64,000 nucleotides of DNA from Mesorhizobium qingshengii (GCF_900103325.1 NZ_FMXM01000017.1:1-64000); one strand, 5' to 3'; numbered from the stretch's first letter, positions 18,236 to 26,552 are shown. A program made the numbers and translations. The notes: generated by a model from the letters alone, not told the origin.

Positions 18236-20646
18236 GTCGAGATCCCTCCGCCACAGAATTCCGGAAGCCATTTGGCCGGATCATCGCCAAGGCGGGCACG
18301 CAACGCCGCGCAGGCCTCGACAGTCTCCTTGCGTCCGGACAGGACTTTCAGCACGTCGGGCATTGTCGAAAGATCGAGGCGGGCAATGACGGAGTCGTTG
18401 CCATGCTTGATCAGGAAGGTCCGCCGCTCCGGCGGCGTGTTCCTGATGAACGCGAACTCCTTGGCGGTCAGGCCAAAGCGCCTGACATAGCTCTCCTCGT
18501 CGGCGCGCGGGTTGGGGAAATGCAGATTGGTCGACGACTGCTCGATCAGCGTGTTCGATTGCGGCGCCCTGGCGATGTCGGCGGCCGACTGGGTGCCGAA
18601 GCCGACGACGCCGTTCAGCTTGCGGATCGTCTTCATCTTGTCGACGATGTAGTTGGAGAAGGTCGGGTCCTGAAGCAGCTTCCAGCCCTCATCCATGAAG
18701 ATCAGGACGGGATCGCCGGTAAGCAGCTCATCGAGGCGATGGTAGAGATACATCAACGCCGGCGTCCGCACCTCGGCATTGTCCAGCACATGCGTCATGT
18801 CGAAGCCGAAGACGCGGCTCTTCGAGAACGACAACACATCGCTCGGCGCGTTGAACAGCCAGCCCTTCTCGCCTTCGAACCATGGCCGAAGACGCGACTG
18901 GAGGTCATTGGCATCGGAACGCGATCGCCCCATCAGCAGGCCGGACAGGTTGGCCAAAGTGCGCTGCTCGATCGGCTCCTGGCAGATCCGGCCGATTGCC
19001 TGTTCCAAAATGTCCTCTTCCTCCTGGGAGAAGCCTCGTCCATCGGTGGACTGGAGCATCACCTTGAGAAGGCGCTGCAGAAATTCGCGGTTTGCGGGAG
19101 TGTTCTCCATCTGAAGAGGATTGAAGCCGGTGCTGATGCCGGGCCGCAGGACCTCATAGGCGCCGCCCACCGCGCGGATGAAGATCTCGGCGCCGCGGTC
19201 CTTGTCGAAAAAGACCGCCCGCGGCTCTGGCGAAATCCGAAGCGCCTGGGCAAGCAGGAATGTCAGCACGACCGTCTTGCCCGATCCCGTGGGGCCGGTG
19301 ACGAGAAAATGCCCGATGTCGCGCTGGTGGAAGTTGAACCAGTAGGGCGTCTGCGACGTCGTCTCGAGAATGCAGATCGGCAGACCCCAATGAGTGCCGG
19401 TCGCCCTTCCCGTCGCGAAATTGTGCATCGAGGAAAAACCGGCGAAGTTGGCGCTCGACAGCATCGACGAGCGGGCGATGTAGCTGTGGTTGCCCGGCAG
19501 CTGCGACCAGAACGAAGCCTCCATGTTGAGGTCTTCGCGCAGCCAGTTGATGTTCATGTCGGTGAGGCAGGCGCCGAGCTCCGATACCGACTTGTCGACG
19601 CCGCTCAGGTCGCGCGCCAGGCACAGCAGGCTCAGATGATGGTATCCGAAAACAGCCTCCTGGTTGACGAGGCTGTTGAAGGCAAAATCGATGTCGGTCT
19701 CGACCGTGCTGCCGGCTTCGTCGGAGGCCTGGATCTGCCGCTGCAGCCTTGCAATGCGCTCCTGTGCGATCGGCTTGTCGGCGATCGTGAACGACTGGGT
19801 CAGGATGAATTCGTGGTTGAGATGGAGCAGTCCATCCAGCATTCCCGGCCCCGAGAATGGCGGATATTCCTTTATCGACAGGATCGCCCCGAAGCGGCTG
19901 TCGGCCAGGGTGGGTGCCTGCGCCTGCAGCGTCCGCTTGGAAAAATGCAGGCGTGATGTGCCGACAAAATTGCGAATGGCCATGCGCGGCAGGCGCATGG
20001 CCCGCGATGTCCCGCAGGTCAAAAGCGTGTTGAAGAACGCGCAGGGCTCGGAATAGGGCTCGCCGTCGCGGTAGACGATGCCAAGGACACGAGCCCCATA
20101 TCTTTGCAGCTCGCGCGTGACGTTGCCTGTCACTTCCTCAAGCTCGCCGATGCGCTCACGGCGCCGCTGCGCCTGCGTCTCCCGATCCGACGACCAGTCG
20201 AACAGCCTGGCGACGGATTCAGCGGCCCCCAATGCGCCTCGCATCCGGGCACGCACCACCGTCAGGTAGAGGCCGTTGGTGAACATGCGCCGTTGCTTGA
20301 GGCCGGCCATGTAGCGCGTGTTGAGCATGTCGCAGAACGGATCCGAGAACGAGCCGCCAATCGAAGGGCTGACCTCTTTGCGAATGATGGTCGACCAGAG
20401 CGAATAGCGGCTCGAACCAAGCGCGCGGATCATCGTGTTCTGCACGCTGGCGCGCATGTTGAGCTCGGCCTGGTCCTCGGTCTGGAAAAACAGGCCATCG
20501 AGCTTGATCACGGAGACCAGGGCCCCGCTCTCCAGACCGATCACGCTGTTTGCCAGGTGGCGCATGTAGGGCACGTGCGTTGCCATTGGTCTTTCGCGGC
20601 GGCGCTCGCGTCCAAAGCCCAGTTCTTCCATGACGACGTTCAACAT
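18232..20646 (-). CDS. virB4: Type IV secretion ATPase VirB4
   Basis: 804-residue inner-membrane-associated ATPase that energises pilus and channel assembly. The P-loop GPTGSGKTV lies at about residue 451, Walker B LIFMDEGWKLL near 650, and the conserved CagE/VirB4 N-terminal half is present. The same frame is open to 21321, but the extra 225 residues are antisense-like shadow of virB2 and virB3. The ATG at 20646, two bases after the virB3 stop, begins MLNVVMEELGFGRERR and is the real start. VirB3 is separate, not fused. Confidence 0.95.
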   Translation of the reverse strand: MLNVVMEELGFGRERRRERPMATHVPYMRHLANSVIGLESGALVSVIKLDGLFFQTEDQAELNMRASVQNTMIRALGSSRYSLWSTIIRKEVSPSIGGSFSDPFCDMLNTRYMAGLKQRRMFTNGLYLTVVRARMRGALGAAESVARLFDWSSDRETQAQRRRERIGELEEVTGNVTRELQRYGARVLGIVYRDGEPYSEPCAFFNTLLTCGTSRAMRLPRMAIRNFVGTSRLHFSKRTLQAQAPTLADSRFGAILSIKEYPPFSGPGMLDGLLHLNHEFILTQSFTIADKPIAQERIARLQRQIQASDEAGSTVETDIDFAFNSLVNQEAVFGYHHLSLLCLARDLSGVDKSVSELGACLTDMNINWLREDLNMEASFWSQLPGNHSYIARSSMLSSANFAGFSSMHNFATGRATGTHWGLPICILETTSQTPYWFNFHQRDIGHFLVTGPTGSGKTVVLTFLLAQALRISPEPRAVFFDKDRGAEIFIRAVGGAYEVLRPGISTGFNPLQMENTPANREFLQRLLKVMLQSTDGRGFSQEEEDILEQAIGRICQEPIEQRTLANLSGLLMGRSRSDANDLQSRLRPWFEGEKGWLFNAPSDVLSFSKSRVFGFDMTHVLDNAEVRTPALMYLYHRLDELLTGDPVLIFMDEGWKLLQDPTFSNYIVDKMKTIRKLNGVVGFGTQSAADIARAPQSNTLIEQSSTNLHFPNPRADEESYVRRFGLTAKEFAFIRNTPPERRTFLIKHGNDSVIARLDLSTMPDVLKVLSGRKETVEACAALRARLGDDPAKWLPEFCGGGIST

Positions 20647-20648
20647 GG

Positions 20649-20948
20649 TCAGGACCCGTAGGAGTTGGTTTGCCAAAAGGCTTTGTTGGGTGTGCGCGGC
20701 GTACGGCGGCCGGCGACCTGGGCAAGGTCGAGAATGCGAACATCGCTGCTGCACAGCGCAAACAGGGTGAGATAGGTCACCGGGGCGATCGCAATCGCCC
20801 AGAAGCTTGCGGTCACCAGGAACGCGATCAGCGTGATGCCGACGATGATGTAGAACGCGTTGAGCGGGATGCCCCACATCATCGGCGGCCGTGTGAGGCC
20901 GATGACCAGTGGCGTCAGTTGCGGCTTGTCGTTGGAAAGCGCGTCCAT
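20649..20948 (-). CDS. virB3: Type IV secretion protein VirB3
   Basis: 99-residue inner-membrane protein with two close hydrophobic segments (about 28-66), preceded by the family motif PLVIGLTRPPMMWGIP. Typical size and position between the pilin and VirB4 genes. The C-terminal RTPRTPNKAFW tail is cytoplasmic. Confidence 0.93.
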   Translation of the reverse strand: MDALSNDKPQLTPLVIGLTRPPMMWGIPLNAFYIIVGITLIAFLVTASFWAIAIAPVTYLTLFALCSSDVRILDLAQVAGRRTPRTPNKAFWQTNSYGS

Positions 20949-20951
20949 CGT

Positions 20952-21290
20952 TCACTTTCCTACGGCCGAGATCATCTGGTCGACGATGGCCGGCGCGCCG
21001 AACACCAGCCCGATGCCGATCACCACGGCACCTGCCGTGAACCAGGACAGGCGGCCGGCAAAAGCCAGGAAGCCGAGGCCGATAACAGCAATGATGGCGA
21101 GCAGCCGTCCGAAGGGACCGGTTATGAAATCGACGATCATCTGCACCGCGGTCTCGAGCGGAGCAAACGCGCCTGACGTCTGGGCAAGCGCCGGACCGGC
21201 AATCGCGCTCAACGATAGCGCCAGGATCAAGACCGGGACGATGGTTCGTGTCGTTGCCGTCGGCATTGAGGTCAGGAAGGTTCGGTTCAT
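20952..21290 (-). CDS. virB2: Type IV secretion major pilin VirB2
   Basis: 112-residue pilin precursor. A long signal sequence ends near ALAQ-TSGAFAPLET; two hydrophobic helices follow, joined by a short polar loop, as in VirB2/TrbC. The ATG at 21290 (MNRTFLTSMPTAT) is chosen over the upstream ATG at 21329, which would run into virB1. Last residues are MISAVGK. Polymerised, it makes the pilus shaft. Confidence 0.92.
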   Translation of the reverse strand: MNRTFLTSMPTATTRTIVPVLILALSLSAIAGPALAQTSGAFAPLETAVQMIVDFITGPFGRLLAIIAVIGLGFLAFAGRLSWFTAGAVVIGIGLVFGAPAIVDQMISAVGK

Positions 21291-21301
21291 GTCTGGCTCC
21301 G

Positions 21302-22210
21302 CTAGAATTGCATGACGCCACCGACCCATTGGCGGTGTCTGGTTGAGGGGATCGTTCCGGTGCTTGAAGTCGTGTCGTCGGCCGAGGCCGAATTGACGGC
21401 AGCGTCGATGGCGGTAGCCTCTGGATCGGCGCTTCGCAGAGCAGACTGCCGCTTGAGCACCTCGGCCACGAAGTTCACGGTTTCCGGGAAAGGCGGAATG
21501 CCGCCATACTCTCGCACCCGCGCCTCGCCGGCGTTGTAGGCGGCGGCAACGATCAGCGGATTGCGATAGGTCGCAAACAGGTCGCCCAGAAATCTGACGC
21601 CACCGTCGATGTTGTCGGCGGGATCACATACGTCCTTCACACCGAGCCGGCCGGCTGTTGCCGGCATCAACTGCATGGGACCACGTGCGCCCTTGGGGGA
21701 ATTGCGAACCCTGTCGAGACTGCTCTCGACGGTCGCGACCGCCAGTGCGAAATCCGGATCGACATCGTATTTCCGGGCCGCTGCCGCAACGAGCCGGGCG
21801 GTGTCCGCAGCGCTGAGAGGCGAGGCGTCACACGATCCCGCGCCGAGGTTCTGGTTCGGAACAGGAGATATGTCAAAATGACTATATTCTCCGCGCGGCG
21901 CCGAGGCCTTAGTTTCTGAAGGCCTCGGCTTGACGGAAGTTCGGGCGTCGGCGCTCGTTCGGCGAAGCTGACCATCCTGCCCGAGCACATAGTCCTTGGC
22001 CTCAATTCCCCAGCGAGCATCGAAGATGGCGTCAACCGCGTCATCGGCCACTTGAGAGGAGCCAGTGAAGAGCACTTTTTGCGAGAATTCCGTTTCTGGC
22101 CGGACGTCTCCGGCCGTGGCGGATGAGTTGGCCCACGCCGTAACCAGGACGGCGGTCGTCAGGCCGAGAAACAGGCGCCGGTTCGCTATTCTGAACAAGG
22201 TGTCAGTCAT
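21302..22210 (-). CDS. virB1: VirB1-type lytic transglycosylase
   Basis: First gene of the operon, 302 residues. A signal peptide (to about residue 33, SATAGD), a low-complexity linker of about 100 residues, then an SLT domain with catalytic Glu in AVATVESSLDRV and motifs GPMQLMPATAGRLGV and AAAYNAGEARV. It opens the peptidoglycan for assembly of the envelope channel. The linker is unusually long for VirB1. The promoter should lie in the palindrome-bearing gap to 22362. Confidence 0.9.
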   Translation of the reverse strand: MTDTLFRIANRRLFLGLTTAVLVTAWANSSATAGDVRPETEFSQKVLFTGSSQVADDAVDAIFDARWGIEAKDYVLGQDGQLRRTSADARTSVKPRPSETKASAPRGEYSHFDISPVPNQNLGAGSCDASPLSAADTARLVAAAARKYDVDPDFALAVATVESSLDRVRNSPKGARGPMQLMPATAGRLGVKDVCDPADNIDGGVRFLGDLFATYRNPLIVAAAYNAGEARVREYGGIPPFPETVNFVAEVLKRQSALRSADPEATAIDAAVNSASADDTTSSTGTIPSTRHRQWVGGVMQF

Positions 22211-22262
22211 CCGAAGCCCTTGGTCGGTCGAGTCGAAAGATGGTGGGAATCGATAAGCGACT

Positions 22263-22295
22263 CAAAAAACAATGTCAATTCAGTATTGTTTTTTG
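22263..22295. promoter_or_regulatory. Perfect 11-base inverted repeat in the divergent promoter of virB and the nuclease genes
   Basis: Left arm caaaaaacaat (22263-22273), 11-base spacer, right arm attgttttttg (22285-22295): every base pairs. It is a strikingly AT-rich island in GC-rich DNA, 53 bases before the virB1 start and 67 bases before the nuclease ATG. The arm centres are 22 bases apart, about two helical turns, which fits a dimeric repressor covering both promoters. It could also fold as an RNA hairpin, but the symmetrical placement favours an operator. No cognate regulator gene is in the window next to it. Confidence 0.6.
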
Positions 22296-22361
22296 TTGCG
22301 AGGCGATTTTGAAATTGGCACAGTGCACTCGAAGAATCGGATGCACGAGAGGAGCGTTCAG

Positions 22362-22970
22362 ATGAATGGCAGGGTTGTCGCCGGCCTCGTTGCTGGCTTT
22401 GCGTCGGTGATGCCGGCGAATGCCGCGGGACCCATTGACGAGGCCTACGTCAGATCCCTGGCGGCGCCGGGGAAAACGGTGCTGGTCATGGAATATTACG
22501 ATGGCCAGGGTGCCATCGCCGATCGCAAGGGCTTTGCCTCGGCCAAGGGGTTCGAGGCCGTCTCGCCAACAGACTTCCGGGTCGACGGGAAGCTGACGGT
22601 CCATCTCTATGGCATCGAGCCGTGTGACGGTGACCTGGTCAACCGGCGCGAGAACTTCTCGGGCACATGCACCGACTATGCCAGGCGCGGGCTGGAGACG
22701 ATGCTGAAGTCGCCGAAAGTGATCTTCTGCCGGGCCTTCGTCAGCGAGACCAACGCTCCGGTCCAGGATGCCACCTGCTACGGCTACTACAATTTCCCCG
22801 GCAGCCTCGACACGGTCGACATGTTGGAGGAGCAACTGGTGTCGATTGGCACCCACCGCATCGCAAAAAAGCCAGATGGGACGCCGGCACGCAAGGATCT
22901 CGCGGAAGCAGAAAAGATTGGCCGCGGCGGGTTCGGCATGTGGGCGGATCCAAGGATCAAAGGGCAATGA
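22362..22970 (+). CDS. Secreted nuclease-fold protein, catalytic residues apparently lost
   Basis: 202 residues with a signal peptide (to about PANAA-GPID). The body follows a staphylococcal-nuclease-like layout (LTVHLYGIEPCDG corresponds to the VRLAGIDAPE core), but the usual catalytic Arg, Glu and second Arg positions are not matched (VHL, EPC and no GR in the later strand). Six Cys suggest disulfides. The ATG at 22362 has aggag eight bases upstream; the in-frame start at 22272 is inside the palindrome. It overlaps the next, better preserved nuclease by ATGA. Confidence 0.65.
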   Translation: MNGRVVAGLVAGFASVMPANAAGPIDEAYVRSLAAPGKTVLVMEYYDGQGAIADRKGFASAKGFEAVSPTDFRVDGKLTVHLYGIEPCDGDLVNRRENFSGTCTDYARRGLETMLKSPKVIFCRAFVSETNAPVQDATCYGYYNFPGSLDTVDMLEEQLVSIGTHRIAKKPDGTPARKDLAEAEKIGRGGFGMWADPRIKGQ

Positions 22971-23605
22971 GGACCATCGCTCTTATGCTTGCCTCTGCCA
23001 TCTCCACGGGGGCCGCCAGCGCCGCACCGTCCGGTTATCTTGATGGGCGGCCTGCAGGTTATGTGACAGTGATCGACGGCCGCACGTTGTGGTTTCCTGG
23101 CTCGGCTCAGAAGGTTCGTCTAGCAGGCATCGACTCATGCGAACTGCTGCAATGGGCATTTGACCCAAAACGCCATGGCAACAGTCTAATTCTGAAGCCG
23201 GTACCCTGCGGGCCGCTGTCGAAAGCCTGGCTGAAGCGGCTGATCGGCGGCAGCCGGGTCGTTTGCCGCATTTCATCCTACTCCACCGACGGCGCTCTGG
23301 CCGGCAGGTGCACCGCGGGTGGTCGCGATCTCGCGGTCGACATGCTGCGTGTTGGCTGGGCGCGGGTCAAGGGTCCCTCCCGCGCCAGCTCGGAGTATTT
23401 GAGATGGCAGCGTTATGCGATGTCGGCACGCTATGGGATGTGGGCGACATACGTGATTGACCCGGACGAATGGCGCGCCAAGGCGGTCGAGAGGACGCTC
23501 GCGCGAAAGCCGATTGCCGATTTCAATCTGCTCTCCGAGCGCGCGCATGAAATCTCGCCACCATTTCTTGATGCCAGAAGGCGCCCTCCCCGTTCCGATC
23601 GGTAG
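22967..23605 (+). CDS. Secreted thermonuclease-like protein
   Basis: 212 residues, signal peptide to about residue 19 (ASAAPSG). The SNase-like domain keeps VTVIDGRTLWF, VRLAGIDSCEL and, near residue 110, LAGRCTAGGRDLAVDMLRVGWARV, so Arg, Glu and Arg of the active site appear present. It is translationally coupled to the preceding paralogue-like gene. Nucleases of this type often accompany conjugative type IV operons in rhizobial plasmids; a role in trimming extracellular or incoming DNA is inferred. Confidence 0.72.
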   Translation: MRTIALMLASAISTGAASAAPSGYLDGRPAGYVTVIDGRTLWFPGSAQKVRLAGIDSCELLQWAFDPKRHGNSLILKPVPCGPLSKAWLKRLIGGSRVVCRISSYSTDGALAGRCTAGGRDLAVDMLRVGWARVKGPSRASSEYLRWQRYAMSARYGMWATYVIDPDEWRAKAVERTLARKPIADFNLLSERAHEISPPFLDARRRPPRSDR

Positions 23606-23610
23606 ATGCC

Positions 23611-24405
23611 TTGGGTGTTGGCAGCGCGGTCAGATCTTTTCTCGGACACCCTGACGAGTTGGCGGCAGTGTGCAGTTCAGTGTGGATTAATCCTCTCGAT
23701 GACTTAGGCCAGAGGGTATTGGCCCGCGACGCTACAATTAATGATCGCTCGAAACTTGATTTCGCGTCCCGTGCTCTAAAGTACGGTAATCGCACCTTGT
23801 GTTGCGATCTAATCGGCGCGCTCACAAGATCGAACGATGCGACTTTTGACTTCGAAGGTTTATCGGTAGATAACGGAAATTTCAATGTTCTGAATTTACG
23901 CGAACGCAATATTGCAAATTTACGAATCGAACAGAGTTATTTAGGTGAATTGGTTCTCCCAGCTCGAGACAATAAAAAAGTCGAAATCGTAAAGTGCATA
24001 ACACCGCGGGTAATAGGTATTAGCTCACCGGCTGGAATACCGTACTGGATTCGCGACCTTGAGGCAGAGGCGTTCGACTCCGTGGCAAGCGTATCGAGAA
24101 TTAGAAATATTGGGCTTAAGCCTGCTCACGAGGTCCTAGCTACCATCGTTCGCAAAACGTTTTTCCAGAAAGGCAGCGGACGTAAAGAAGAAGCCTTGCT
24201 TCGCGGGCTGGGCAGCCCGGCAGCCCGGAATATGTCGCGCAAGATCCTAAATCTCCTTGAGCGTGAAGACCTACTGACTTCGTTCAAAGGTGATGAGGGC
24301 ATGGTGTATGCGCCTGTGCGCTCTAATACAAAGAGAATGCAGACCCTTCTGGACGAATTGCAAGGCAGTCACGATCCCATATGGGTTCAGGTTGGAGAGC
24401 TATAG
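23611..24405 (+). pseudogene. C-terminal remnant of a large NTPase-type (STAND/NACHT-like) protein
   Basis: 264 codons, but the only start is a TTG just after the previous stop and no N-terminal domain exists. The sequence is a beta-rich stretch (FEGLSVDNGNFNVLNL) then a winged-helix-like end (ILNLLEREDLLTSFKGDEGMVYAPV). From memory this arrangement matches the C-terminal end of large STAND-type ATPases found in defence islands. The DNA is clearly more AT-rich than its neighbours, a sign of transfer. Probably the tail of a gene cut by recombination; it may not be translated. Confidence 0.5.
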
Positions 24406-24495
24406 GCGGGGTAACATTACGGTATGCCCTGAGGTGACGTCACATGATGGGGCGACGGCCATGTAACGTCTGGGTTGACATTGGCTATTTGTGAC

Positions 24496-24530
24496 GGTGT
24501 AGCCTCAGGCCTAAACCTTGAGGCGACACC
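24496..24530. repeat. Near-perfect 35-base inverted repeat
   Basis: ggtgt-a-gcctca-gg / cctaaa / cc-ttgaggc-g-acacc: arms of about 14 bases with a single mismatch or bulge each side and a six-base loop. It lies between the NTPase remnant and the nuclease-like gene. No T-run follows, so it is not a standard terminator for the upstream gene. It could be an operator, a recombination site or an element end. Confidence 0.6.
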
Positions 24531-24653
24531 GCATGAGCCGCATAGGGTAGGCGAACTCGCCATCGCATGACGCCGCCAACGCAACAAATGCAGTTGCAGG
24601 GCTCGGGGGCGCACTCTAACCAGGAGTTCGTATTATGGGCGAAGGGGGAAGAG

Positions 24654-25067
24654 ATGCCGCTGACGGAACAGGGTGTCGTTGACGCGATTGAGACGTGGCT
24701 GACGGCCAGCGGTTACTCGGAGGTGAAGGCCATAAAGGCGGGAGCGCGGGGATACGATGTCGTAGCGAGGCGTGAAGACACCGGTGAACGTTGGCTAATT
24801 GAAGCAAAGGGCGGCGCGTATTCAGGAGCCGATACCTCGAACGACGCTTGGTCAAGAACCGGTGCAGCGTTTTTAATGACTGCCGGATGGCGCTTTCAGA
24901 AAGACATTCCGGGCGAGCGCTTTGCCATTGGCATCCCATCGTCTCGCTGGTTTGACATACACCTTGGCCGGATATCGCCAGCGCTGGAGTACCTCGGCAT
25001 TTCAGTATTTCAGGTAAGCGACGACGGAAGGGTGACCTTTACCGAAAACTGTCCCCGAACAGAGTAG
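24654..25067 (+). CDS. Small PD-(D/E)XK nuclease-like protein
   Basis: 137 residues starting MPLTEQGVVDAIETWL. The core GYDVVARREDTGERWLIEAKGG fits the PD-(D/E)XK pattern (Asp, then Glu-x-Lys) of restriction-endonuclease-like folds. A purine-rich gaagggggaagag precedes ATG 24654; an upstream in-frame start at 24567 is less well placed. No methylase gene is adjacent. It could be a stand-alone defence or repair nuclease; the substrate is unknown. Confidence 0.6.
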   Translation: MPLTEQGVVDAIETWLTASGYSEVKAIKAGARGYDVVARREDTGERWLIEAKGGAYSGADTSNDAWSRTGAAFLMTAGWRFQKDIPGERFAIGIPSSRWFDIHLGRISPALEYLGISVFQVSDDGRVTFTENCPRTE

Positions 25068-25309
25068 GCGGCCGCCGCCGCTGCTCCACAGTAGGGACCA
25101 ACTTCCTATCGTCCCCGGTGGGGCAGCGTCGTCAAGGCGGCAGGTTTAGTTGCAGAGATCAACCGGCTCCGGAGTTCTCGCAATGGCCCTTCCCACCAAA
25201 GCTGCCATCCGGTCTTTGCCTTTCGAGGTCAAGCTCACATTGGCATTTGGCTAGGACCGCCTGACGCGCCCACTGCACCACGCCGCGCGACACGCTAGGA
25301 GGAAGCGCA

Positions 25310-25681
25310 ATGGGTACGATGCACTTTGACGCCGAAGCCAAAGCCAAAGCCGAACTGCACTCGGAAGCGGTGAAGCTGATCACCCGATACGAGAGCCCGC
25401 TTGAGATCGAGAAAGCGCTAATGGCCTACAATTGCGAGATGGAGTCCCAGATACTCGCCATAGCCCACCGGCATCCAGGGATAGTTTCCATCGGCTACGA
25501 CGATACGCCGCCTGTCGGGGGGGTGACGCCGTGGACATCTGCGGCTATTGCGGGCAACGAACAGGTCCAAGGCGGCAGCCACCGTCACACCTTGGCCTTC
25601 CGCCAACCGGCCCACCATGCTTCCCACTGCGAGCAGAACCAGCGTTCCCCTCGCGCCGGGTTTACGCGCGTGGCCGAGTAA
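25310..25681 (+). CDS. Hypothetical protein, reading frame uncertain at its end
   Basis: Starts after a strong ctaggaggaagcgca ribosome site with MGTMHFDAEAKAKAE, and the first ~70 residues (helical, Glu/Ala-rich) look like real protein. After a run of seven G at about 25517-25523 the sequence becomes Pro/His/Arg-rich and overlaps a better supported gene on the other strand, so a frameshift at the G run is likely. No family recognised. Confidence 0.4.
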   Translation: MGTMHFDAEAKAKAELHSEAVKLITRYESPLEIEKALMAYNCEMESQILAIAHRHPGIVSIGYDDTPPVGGVTPWTSAAIAGNEQVQGGSHRHTLAFRQPAHHASHCEQNQRSPRAGFTRVAE

Positions 25682-25956
25682 TACTCTTGGCCCGGCATGT
25701 GATAGATATGTTCGCCGCGCTCGTTGATGTTCCCCTTGATGTCACAGCCCACCTCGCGCACGGTGAGGTTGCTCGATGATGAACCGGAGGAATGGACGCG
25801 GGGAAGTGGGTGTTGGGTGTCCATCGCGAAGTACGCAATGGACGTTGCCCCAAGCAGCGCGAGAGAGGTTGCGAAGCGGGCGCGGAGAAGCGAACGCCAC
25901 CAAGAAGGCCTTCGCCTTCTAACCCGTGGCTGAACAGAATTGCCCATTGCCATCAC
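25585..25956 (-). CDS. Secreted or membrane-anchored small Cys protein of the nuclease-associated type
   Basis: 123 residues. A basic N-terminus and one hydrophobic helix (about 25-46) precede a conserved C-terminal module: CDIKGNINERGEHIYHMPG, then YYSATRVNPARGERWFC and EAWWAGWRKA. This module (two Cys, HxPG, W at the end) is found at the C-terminus of many rhizobial thermonucleases and as stand-alone proteins. The anchor suggests the module faces the periplasm. It overlaps the 3' end of the convergent gene at 25310. Confidence 0.72.
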   Translation of the reverse strand: MMAMGNSVQPRVRRRRPSWWRSLLRARFATSLALLGATSIAYFAMDTQHPLPRVHSSGSSSSNLTVREVGCDIKGNINERGEHIYHMPGQEYYSATRVNPARGERWFCSQWEAWWAGWRKAKV

Positions 25957-26117
25957 CCCCGAGGGGAGAATGCTTCTGCAACGCCCAAGAGTCTAGAGGA
26001 AGCCCCGCTGGTCTATCGCAAGCCAGCTCTTTCGATATTTCTTGCACTCCTTTGGTTCGATGGTGTGGAGAGCGAACGGCGTTCCGCCCTACATGCATCA
26101 ACGATGAGAAACTTCGC

Positions 26118-26552
26118 GTGACCAATCTTGCAAAACTGCTTCGCAAATATCACGAAGACGAGCTGTTCCGGCGTCTTGCTATTGGTTCGCCAACTTGGTC
26201 AGAAATGATCGCAGAGGCAATCATGAAGGATCGATCAGGCGACGAATATCGTATGGCTGTTCACAACGCGGCCTCGATTGATCTTGTCGCAGAGAACGGC
26301 AATCACGTTCAGGTCAAAACTGTGGGTACTGTTGGTTCATTCGCCGGAATTCGGCGCGGCCGCGATACTGCGGTCGAAATCATGGTGATCACGACTTTTA
26401 GCGTGGCACCACGCTATTTCCTCCTGTCAATGGACGAGTTTAAGCAAATCGCCCGCACCTATAGCTATCCAGAGCGCAATCACTTTTCGTGGGAGATAAG
26501 CGGATCTCGCATCAAAAATGGTGCGCTCGACGCGTTTGAGATCACACCTTGA
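26118..26552 (+). CDS. Hypothetical protein with nuclease-like motif
   Basis: 144 residues from GTG 26118; the frame is open upstream to 25926 but that part (Cys/Pro-rich) looks non-coding. The piece SIDLVAENGNHVQVKTVG has the D-x(n)-Q-V-K pattern seen in PD-(D/E)XK folds with Gln in place of Glu. The following text is beta-rich. A degenerate restriction-like or inhibitor-like protein is possible. The end overlaps the recombinase remnant by 35 bases. Confidence 0.45.
   Translation: MTNLAKLLRKYHEDELFRRLAIGSPTWSEMIAEAIMKDRSGDEYRMAVHNAASIDLVAENGNHVQVKTVGTVGSFAGIRRGRDTAVEIMVITTFSVAPRYFLLSMDEFKQIARTYSYPERNHFSWEISGSRIKNGALDAFEITP

Noticed and set aside
20647..21321. A 225-codon upstream extension of virB4.
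   Set aside because: It overlaps virB3 and virB2 in another frame and has no VirB4 homology; the ATG two bases after virB3 fits the operon.
24433..24445. The short palindrome gtgacgtcac as an operator.
   Set aside because: A 10-base palindrome occurs often by chance and there is no gene start suitably placed.
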